DNA of 11,434 nucleotides. Origin: Labilibaculum sp. GTDB lineage: Bacteria > Bacteroidota > Bacteroidia > Bacteroidales > Marinifilaceae. The stretch is from contig JADGFH010000116.1 of the NCBI GenBank assembly GCA_016743925.1, forward strand, positions 1 through 11,434, given 5' to 3'. The position numbers and the translations under genes are program-made. This document shows, in pieces, positions 6,416-11,434 of this stretch. Position 1 is the stretch's first letter. Each line of letters starts with the position of its first letter. Below the pieces are notes generated by a model. It was given only the letters and a program-made list of their open reading frames with translations, was not told the origin of the DNA and searched no databases.

Positions 6416-6829
6416 TTATTTCTTTTTTATTGTGTGGTATGCTTCCAAGAGCCAGTTTCGTAATTGCTGATCAAAATCTACTATTTCTGCAATTGCAATA
6501 CGATGAAGAACTCTATTTTTTGACATCCTTTTACAGAAATAAATAGGGAATTGATCTTCTTCTCTTCTTAATTGAAATTCTAATATCAACCTGTCTTTTC
6601 TTGGGTAAACAGATAAAAATGTTGCGCCGATCTTAAATTGAATACAGGTTTTGAGGTAGATGATTTCAATTACATCGAAAGATTGAAGGAAGGAGAGAAG
6701 TGTTTCAAATAAAGCTTCTATTTCTGTACCCATTTTTTTCAAATGAGTTTCTTTATCGGTAATATAACAAGAATGGTATTGATTTGGACCTGATACGGTT
6801 CTTTTGCAGGTGGGACAAGTGTAGGGCAT
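6416..6829 (-). CDS. Small CxxC-motif protein with DUF5655-like domain
   Basis: This 137-residue protein begins with a possible zinc-binding site, C5-x2-C8 then H19-x-C21, in CPTCKRTVSGPNQYHSC. The rest (about 30-135) resembles DUF5655: an amphipathic helix, then IYLKTCIQFKIGATFLSVYP, PRKDRLILEFQLRR, and the HRIAIAEIVDFDQQLRNWL ending with LLEAYHTIKKK. The domain's biochemical role is not known. The start codon is 10 nt after the stop of the upstream STN/CarboxypepD_reg gene, so it is almost certainly co-transcribed with the sigma/FecR operon, although nothing in its sequence explains a link to signalling. Zinc binding is inferred from residue spacing; with only about four candidate ligands, a single site is the most that fits. 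Confidence 0.8.
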   Translation of the reverse strand: MPYTCPTCKRTVSGPNQYHSCYITDKETHLKKMGTEIEALFETLLSFLQSFDVIEIIYLKTCIQFKIGATFLSVYPRKDRLILEFQLRREEDQFPIYFCKRMSKNRVLHRIAIAEIVDFDQQLRNWLLEAYHTIKKK

Positions 6830-6839
6830 AAATATTTCT

Positions 6840-8426
6840 TTAATCTTCCTTCTGAGTTTCCATAGCCACCTGTTGCATGCTGCTGTTAATTCTTTTTATT
6901 GCTTCCTTAATATTCTTTTCGGGTTTAATAAAGGTTTGGTTTCCCCAGAAATTTTGGTCGTAAGATAAATTCTTTGTTGACATTATTGTTTCTGGAGATA
7001 TTGTTTCTCTGTATTTAAATCTTTTAATGTTAGTTGTATCCAATTTAGTAGTTGCCATTTCGAAGGATGTCGAAAAACTTTGAGAAAATAGTTTTTTTCT
7101 ATTTCGCACTTTAAATTTTAAATTCCCTAAACTATGATTTAAGTAATATTTCCCATCTATTTGTCGGTAGTTGACAGCATAATCTACATGCAATGCTTTA
7201 ACCTTTGTCTTTGCATTTCCTTTGCTTATAAATTGTCTTGTTATTTCAGGTAATCGATCAGGATCATAACCAAATTCAGCACTTATAATTGCTAATGATC
7301 TTGTAGCTATAATTATTTTCCCTTCCATTAAAGGAGCCGTTAAGTTCGGTTTAGATTTAAATTCGATAATGTAAACGGGTTTATTGTCAAAACTACTAAT
7401 ATCTGATAAATAGTAATTGTAAAAATGCATGTATTCGGGATTCAGGAATTCCGGTTTGTATTTAATGATGTCTAAGAATAAGCAACCTTGTATCCCACCT
7501 TTTAATCTGAAAGAAATTGTATCTAAACGCGAAACATCATATATTTTACGGCTTTTAAATATTTTAACTTTGTCTTTATAGTCCACTCCATTATAAGGAG
7601 TTTTATAGATATCTAAAATGGATTCCAGGTAAATCATATACTTATTGTTTTTAAGTACTGATTCTCGGTAAAAAGACGTGAGATTAGCCGGTTGTTGAGG
7701 GTAATTATTTTCAATCTTATTAATTGCCGCTTTGATTAAAGATTTTGGGTCTTTGTTTCGAATAATAACCTCCTGAAGCGAAATGAAATCTTCTTTTAGT
7801 TTGATATTGAAAGTGTTATTTTTTATTTCAGAGACTGGGATTTCTGTGTTTTTATATCCTACGTAAGAAACAACTAATGTATCATGAATATTGTTAGATG
7901 ATAAGGTAAGCGTAAAATCTCCATCCTGATTGGTTATTGTGCCTACATGTTTTCCTCTAAGCCCCAAACTAGCATAGGCCAAAGCCGTTTTTGAATTTTG
8001 ATCTGTAATTTTACCACTAATATTTCGATAAGATAGGTATGGGATAAGTTCAGTTGTAACTGCTTTCTTCTTTTTGTAATTGCTCGGAACGATTATAATG
8101 TGCTTATTAACAAGCTGAAAATTGAGACTTGTATCAGGAATTAGTTTTCGTAAAATAATGTCGAGAGGAGCATTTATTTCTTTCAAATTAATCTTTTTCT
8201 CTTTTGAAAATAAATTTGAATTGTAGGTGAAACAGCAATTGTTTTTTGCCGCTAAAGTATCTAAAGCATCAGTAATGGAAAGTTCAGTGAAATTTACAGA
8301 TGTTTTATTTTGCAATAGATTTTCTTGAGCAGAAATCTGAAAACTAACAAGACATATACATACAACAAGCACACCCTTAAAAAAAGGATTGCAAATGTAT
8401 TTGATATGTTCTTTTTTAGTCTTCAT
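6840..8426 (-). CDS. Secreted STN + CarboxypepD_reg domain protein without TonB barrel
   Basis: A 528-residue exported protein. Residues 1-34 form a signal peptide (basic start, hydrophobic GVLVVCICLVSFQIS, likely cut after SAQ). An STN (secretin/TonB N-terminal) domain covers about 40-115 (FTELSITDALDTLAAKNN to HIIIVPS). A CarboxypepD_reg-like beta-sandwich follows at about 136-212 (ISGKITDQNSKTALAYASLG, GTITNQDGDFTL, SYVGYKNTEIPV). The remaining 300 residues have no named family that I recognise but share FYRE, DT-x-x-F-x-L-x-GG, Y-x-IEFK and NFWG with the gene at 10266. There is no plug or beta-barrel, so it is not itself a TonB-dependent transporter; periplasmic or outer-membrane-attached location is inferred. 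It starts 10 nt after the FecR stop, in the place usually held by a SusC-like transducer, so it may be the sensor partner or the regulated product of this sigma/FecR pair. Confidence 0.88.
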   Translation of the reverse strand: MKTKKEHIKYICNPFFKGVLVVCICLVSFQISAQENLLQNKTSVNFTELSITDALDTLAAKNNCCFTYNSNLFSKEKKINLKEINAPLDIILRKLIPDTSLNFQLVNKHIIIVPSNYKKKKAVTTELIPYLSYRNISGKITDQNSKTALAYASLGLRGKHVGTITNQDGDFTLTLSSNNIHDTLVVSYVGYKNTEIPVSEIKNNTFNIKLKEDFISLQEVIIRNKDPKSLIKAAINKIENNYPQQPANLTSFYRESVLKNNKYMIYLESILDIYKTPYNGVDYKDKVKIFKSRKIYDVSRLDTISFRLKGGIQGCLFLDIIKYKPEFLNPEYMHFYNYYLSDISSFDNKPVYIIEFKSKPNLTAPLMEGKIIIATRSLAIISAEFGYDPDRLPEITRQFISKGNAKTKVKALHVDYAVNYRQIDGKYYLNHSLGNLKFKVRNRKKLFSQSFSTSFEMATTKLDTTNIKRFKYRETISPETIMSTKNLSYDQNFWGNQTFIKPEKNIKEAIKRINSSMQQVAMETQKED

Positions 8427-8436
8427 TTTAGAAATT

Positions 8437-9459
8437 CTATTTTAATTCTTTTTTAATGATAATACTAGCTCCACTTTTTTCGTAACTTAAGTTATGTGGA
8501 CGACACAGGCTCTCTAAAACATCATCGAGAGGTGTTTGATCAAATGTCGTAGTTATTGGTAGTTTTTGAATAGCAGTATCGCTAAACTGAATATTTACTT
8601 GATAAGTTCGGTTAATTACTTTGGCAACATTATGCAAGCTCATAGCTTTAAATACCATTAATTGAGTTTTCCATGAAAGATAGTTTTCATCATTTTGAGC
8701 TGTTTTTTTAAGAAGACTTTCACTTAATACTCCAAAGTCACCTTTCTCCAACAAAATGGCTTTGCTAGGTTCTTTGGCAATCGATAATTTAACTTTTCCT
8801 GTTTCAACAAGAACTTCAACGTTATCATTAGAAGCATATACATTAAATGATGTTCCTAAAACTTTTATCTCCGCATTTTCAACCGATATAATAAAGGCTT
8901 TATCAGGATTTTTAGCAATGTCAAAAAATGCTTCACCAGTTAATTTTACTCGTCTTTCATTGTTATTGAAAGATCTAGGATAAGTTAAGCTTGACTTTCC
9001 ATTAAGCGTAATACTTGAGCCATCGGCTAAAATAATTTTTTTACCACTTTCGTTTAGCTCCGAAGTGATGCTCTGATAAGGAGCTAATTTGTCGGTATAG
9101 ATATAGTAAGAAGCCAAACCAAGTCCTATGGTAATTACAAACATAGCCGCGATCTGCACTAGTCTTCTAGCAATTTGAGTTGAGAATAAGCTTATTGTTT
9201 TTTTAGAATCTTCTAATTTAGATTCCTTAAATTTCGATCTGACATTTGTCCAGGCAGAATCAACCTTAAATTGTTGTTGAATTTCATGTACATCCTGAAT
9301 GTGTTCCAAGTCTTTATTTGATGCAGCTACTATTTTGGCATATTCAGGATTGGAAGCAATTAACTTTTCAAAGTTTAATTTCTCCTCTGAACTCATTTCT
9401 CCGCTTAGGTATTTCGAAATGATTTCCCACTCAATTGTATGTGATCTTTCTTCTTTCAT
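8437..9459 (-). CDS. FecR-family anti-sigma factor
   Basis: Complete at 340 residues. The cytoplasmic N-terminus (about 1-95) has the ISKYLSGEMSSEEKLNFEKL pattern of FecR anti-sigma regions. One membrane helix lies at about 100-121 (VQIAAMFVITIGLGLASYYI). The periplasmic FecR domain covers about 128-228 (ILADGSSITLNGKSSLTYP, LTGEAFFDIAKNP, IKVLGTSFNVYA). A DUF4974-type C-terminal domain covers about 268-338 (MSLHNVAKVINRTYQVNI, FDQTPLDDVLESL, ASIIIKK). The start is 5 nt after the sigma stop, so translation is probably coupled and the amounts matched. It should hold or activate the sigma factor from 9465-10019 in response to a signal at its periplasmic part, likely from the STN domain protein encoded next. 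Which ligand is sensed cannot be told. Confidence 0.96.
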   Translation of the reverse strand: MKEERSHTIEWEIISKYLSGEMSSEEKLNFEKLIASNPEYAKIVAASNKDLEHIQDVHEIQQQFKVDSAWTNVRSKFKESKLEDSKKTISLFSTQIARRLVQIAAMFVITIGLGLASYYIYTDKLAPYQSITSELNESGKKIILADGSSITLNGKSSLTYPRSFNNNERRVKLTGEAFFDIAKNPDKAFIISVENAEIKVLGTSFNVYASNDNVEVLVETGKVKLSIAKEPSKAILLEKGDFGVLSESLLKKTAQNDENYLSWKTQLMVFKAMSLHNVAKVINRTYQVNIQFSDTAIQKLPITTTFDQTPLDDVLESLCRPHNLSYEKSGASIIIKKELK

Positions 9460-9464
9460 CTTGT

Positions 9465-10019
9465 TTATAGCACAATAATTCCAACGTAATCTTTTAAATT
9501 CTTGCGAAAAGCTTTTAATGCTTTTCCCATGCTTGCTTCTACAGTTTTTACTGATATTGATAATTGATCAGCAATTTCCTGATATTTTAGGCCTTCAAAT
9601 CTACTCATTTTAAATATCTGCCCACAACGATTTGGTAGATTGGTGAGAGTTCTCTGTATGATATTATAAATTTCATTCTCTTCAACTAAATTATTTGGTT
9701 GAGATTGTTCAGATTTATGATTTTTAACGTAATCAGCGTATTGGTGCTTAATTCCTCTTTTCCTTAGCACTTGAAGGCTGTTAAAATAGGTAGCTTTGTA
9801 TAAATAGGCTTTAATAGAAGTGTGAATTTTTAATTCTTTTCTATTTTCCCATAATTGACAAAATAAATCCTGAACAATTTCTTCAGCTTGGTCTGTATCT
9901 TTTACAAACCTTAGAGCGTAATGACATAACAATGGGTAATATTCTCTAAACAGTTTTTCAAATTCCTGTAAATTACCATTTTGTATGTTCTGTAGTATCG
10001 ATTCTGTTTCTTCCGACAT
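9465..10019 (-). CDS. ECF sigma-70 family RNA polymerase sigma factor (FecI-like)
   Basis: This 184-residue protein has region 2 at about 21-88 (FEKLFREYYPLLCHYALRFV, DQAEEIVQDLFCQLWENR, KAYLYKATYFNSLQVLRKR) and region 4 at about 118-172 (LTNLPNRCGQIFKMSRFEG and the helix-turn-helix YQEIADQLSISVKTVEASMG). It is the first gene of a compact operon with the FecR, STN and DUF5655 genes and is closely similar in layout to the sigma factor at 747-1322 (shared EIVQD, IHTS, FDG/FEG, EIADQL motifs). It should recruit RNA polymerase to genes under control of the neighbouring FecR. The operon lies below a strong terminator, so it has its own promoter; none of the housekeeping type was clear, which leaves autoregulation possible. 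Confidence 0.96.
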   Translation of the reverse strand: MSEETESILQNIQNGNLQEFEKLFREYYPLLCHYALRFVKDTDQAEEIVQDLFCQLWENRKELKIHTSIKAYLYKATYFNSLQVLRKRGIKHQYADYVKNHKSEQSQPNNLVEENEIYNIIQRTLTNLPNRCGQIFKMSRFEGLKYQEIADQLSISVKTVEASMGKALKAFRKNLKDYVGIIVL

Positions 10020-10073
10020 TTTCTTTTTCTATTCCTTTATCTAAAGAGCTTAATATGCTTTCTAAGTTAGGAT

Positions 10074-10142
10074 TTTTCAATCATTAGCAAAAAGATCTGA
10101 ATACTATATTTTTGATGTAGGATCTTAATTTATGATTGAAAA
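10074..10142. promoter_or_regulatory. Inverted repeat in the leader of the sigma/FecR/STN operon
   Basis: TTTTCAATCAT (10074-10084) is a perfect inverse of ATGATTGAAAA (10132-10142). Inside it AAGATC and GATCTT form a second, six-base pairing. The element lies 55-123 nt before the sigma start. It may be an operator pair, a leader RNA fold, or chance; its outer arm abuts the terminator of the upstream gene. Confidence 0.35.
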
Positions 10143-10190
10143 GAACCGTTCAAAAATTCTCATTTCCCCTGTTATGAGTGAACGGTTCTT
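10141..10190 (-). terminator. Strong bidirectional terminator after the right-edge gene
   Basis: AAGAACCGTTCA (10141-10152) pairs perfectly with TGAACGGTTCTT (10179-10190), and an inner CTCAT/ATGAG (10159-10163/10174-10178) can extend the fold. In the minus direction it runs out into TTCTTTTC, in the plus direction into TTCTTTTGTTT. It lies about 75 nt past the stop at 10266 and separates that gene from the sigma operon. Confidence 0.92.
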
Positions 10191-10265
10191 TTGTTTGTCA
10201 TGAATTCAAATAATCAAAGGTTAGTAGGTTATTTACGCCTATGTTTTATGAATTCTCTAAAATGC

Positions 10266-11434
10266 TTATCTAGCTTTTCGTTTTAGTTTTCTAATAGCAG
10301 ATTCAATAGATTGATCTGGTTCGATTGTATTGTATGCTCCCCAAAAGTTTTTATCGGCAAAGTTGCTTACCTCTTCAGTCATAATCTGGTTTGCTTTAAA
10401 TTTTTCAAATCCTTTAAAGCGAACTATGTTCTGCTCATCTCGATCGGTAATTGCAATTTCTGTCATTGCAGAGTAGTTGGTGTTGAAAAGTTTGCGTTTC
10501 CAGTTGCATTTGAAGTTAATTTCTCCTCTGGCGTAGTTGAAATACCATTTTCCATCTTTTTCATGGTAATTAACCAAATAATCAGCAGAGGTTGGAGTTA
10601 CTTTTACGCCTGCAGGTTTCCTTTTAATAAACATTCTACTAGCTTCAGTTTCATTATTAAGATTCAGACTGAATTTCGCACTTGCTAAAGCCAAATTAGT
10701 CGATTCGATATATAATAAACCGTAGTACAATGGTAAATCAACATCTTTTTTCTGTTTGAATTCAATTACATAATGAATTTTGTCGTTAACTTTTGTAACT
10801 GATTTAATTGAGAAATCATAATTTATAATAAAATCAGGAGATAAAAGATTGTAAGGATTTTTCACAACATCCAAAAGTAGTGAAGTGGTAGGACCGCCTT
10901 GTAACTTGAATAATAAGGTATCCATTTTCTTTACATCCTGACTCTTGCGTCCTTTGTATATCTGAACTTGATCTTCTCTCATTTGCCTATATCCCGCTTT
11001 GTGGATGTTAACAACAGCTTCTGAAATAGCTACATATGTTCTATTTTTCTTAATGGTCTCTCTATAAAATCCTTTCATCATATTAGGATCTTTTGCATAG
11101 TTTTCTGAAACTTTTGCAAGAATGCTTTTTACAAGGAATATAGGATCCATAGGGTAAATATTTATTTCCCTCAAAGGAACAGTTACGGATTCCAAAGTAA
11201 GTAGATTTCTCTTCGCTTTTAGAGAGCTAATCGGATATTCTAAATTTTTGTATCCAATGTAACTTACTTCAATCTGACTAACTGGTAAATCTTTTGCAAT
11301 TTTTAATAGAAACTCTCCTTCGTTATTTGAAACGGTTGCAACATTAACGCCTTTGACTGTAATGTTTGCAAACATTAAAGGTTCCTTCGTGTCTTTATCT
11401 TGAATTTTACCTTTATAAACATTATACTTTAGAG
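10266..11434 (-). CDS. CarboxypepD_reg-like domain protein, partial (N-terminus beyond right edge)
   Basis: The frame remains open from the stop at 10266 to the window edge, about 389 residues, so the ATG at 11375 is internal and the real start is outside. In-frame sequence before that ATG (YKGKIQDKDTKEPLMFANIT) is the first strand of a CarboxypepD_reg domain that continues with ATVSNNEGEFLLKI and SYIGYKNLEYPI. The following 290 residues match the C-terminal part of the protein at 6840-8426 along their whole length: FYRETIKKNRTYV, MDTLLFKLQGG, LLLDVVKNPYNLL, HYVIEFKQK, DYLVNYHEKDGKWYFNYARG and NFWGAYNTIEP. A signal peptide and perhaps an STN domain are expected off the edge. It is probably exported and surface- or periplasm-located. 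It may belong to another sigma/FecR operon to the right; that is inference from its paralogue's setting. Confidence 0.88.
   Translation of the reverse strand, partial: LKYNVYKGKIQDKDTKEPLMFANITVKGVNVATVSNNEGEFLLKIAKDLPVSQIEVSYIGYKNLEYPISSLKAKRNLLTLESVTVPLREINIYPMDPIFLVKSILAKVSENYAKDPNMMKGFYRETIKKNRTYVAISEAVVNIHKAGYRQMREDQVQIYKGRKSQDVKKMDTLLFKLQGGPTTSLLLDVVKNPYNLLSPDFIINYDFSIKSVTKVNDKIHYVIEFKQKKDVDLPLYYGLLYIESTNLALASAKFSLNLNNETEASRMFIKRKPAGVKVTPTSADYLVNYHEKDGKWYFNYARGEINFKCNWKRKLFNTNYSAMTEIAITDRDEQNIVRFKGFEKFKANQIMTEEVSNFADKNFWGAYNTIEPDQSIESAIRKLKRKAR

Noticed and set aside
8756..8983. Plus-strand ORF inside the FecR gene
   Set aside because: It lies wholly within a well-supported FecR coding frame and shows no family pattern.
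10311..10688. Plus-strand ORF of 125 residues inside the right-edge gene
   Set aside because: Antisense to a frame that aligns well with its paralogue; composition is that of a shadow frame.

Overview
The window is about 11.4 kb of low-GC DNA. It most likely comes from a Bacteroidota (Bacteroidetes) chromosome, perhaps a marine Marinilabiliales-type lineage, though the sequence does not settle the genus. The reasons are two FecI-like ECF sigma factor/FecR anti-sigma pairs with DUF4974-type FecR tails, proteins with carboxypeptidase-like regulatory (CarboxypepD_reg) and STN domains, and -7 promoter elements of the TAnnTTTG type. Every convincing gene lies on the minus strand, so transcription runs from right to left.

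From right to left: (1) a right-truncated CarboxypepD_reg protein (10266 to the edge), ended by a strong 12-bp terminator hairpin. (2) A tightly packed operon, 10019 down to 6416: ECF sigma factor, FecR anti-sigma factor, a secreted STN + CarboxypepD_reg protein with no TonB-dependent barrel, and a small CxxC/DUF5655 protein; gaps are only 5, 10 and 10 nt. (3) An LPG_synthase_TM (flippase-like) membrane protein. (4) A DEAD-box RNA helicase with a lysine-rich tail and its own terminator. (5) A DUF819 multi-pass membrane protein with a recognisable promoter and terminator. (6) An orphan four-helix membrane protein. (7) A 609-bp gene-poor stretch holding a striking array of seven units with a 42-bp period. 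(8) A second ECF sigma factor and a left-truncated FecR.

How the genes fit together: the sigma/FecR pairs belong to the family of cell-surface signalling systems in which a periplasmic signal reaches the membrane-bound FecR, which controls its sigma factor. In the usual arrangement the outer-membrane partner is a SusC/FecA-type TonB-dependent transducer. In the 10019-6840 operon that place is taken by a barrel-less STN/CarboxypepD_reg protein, whose C-terminal half is clearly paralogous to the gene at the right edge. This suggests a variant signalling or surface-maintenance module.

The most unusual DNA is the 42-bp array at 1502-1775. It has palindromic TCTACTCNAGTAGA-like cores, reads as a 14-residue peptide repeat on the plus strand, and contains one 41-bp unit that breaks the frame next to a run of seven T. 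No tRNA, rRNA, CRISPR array or transposase was seen.
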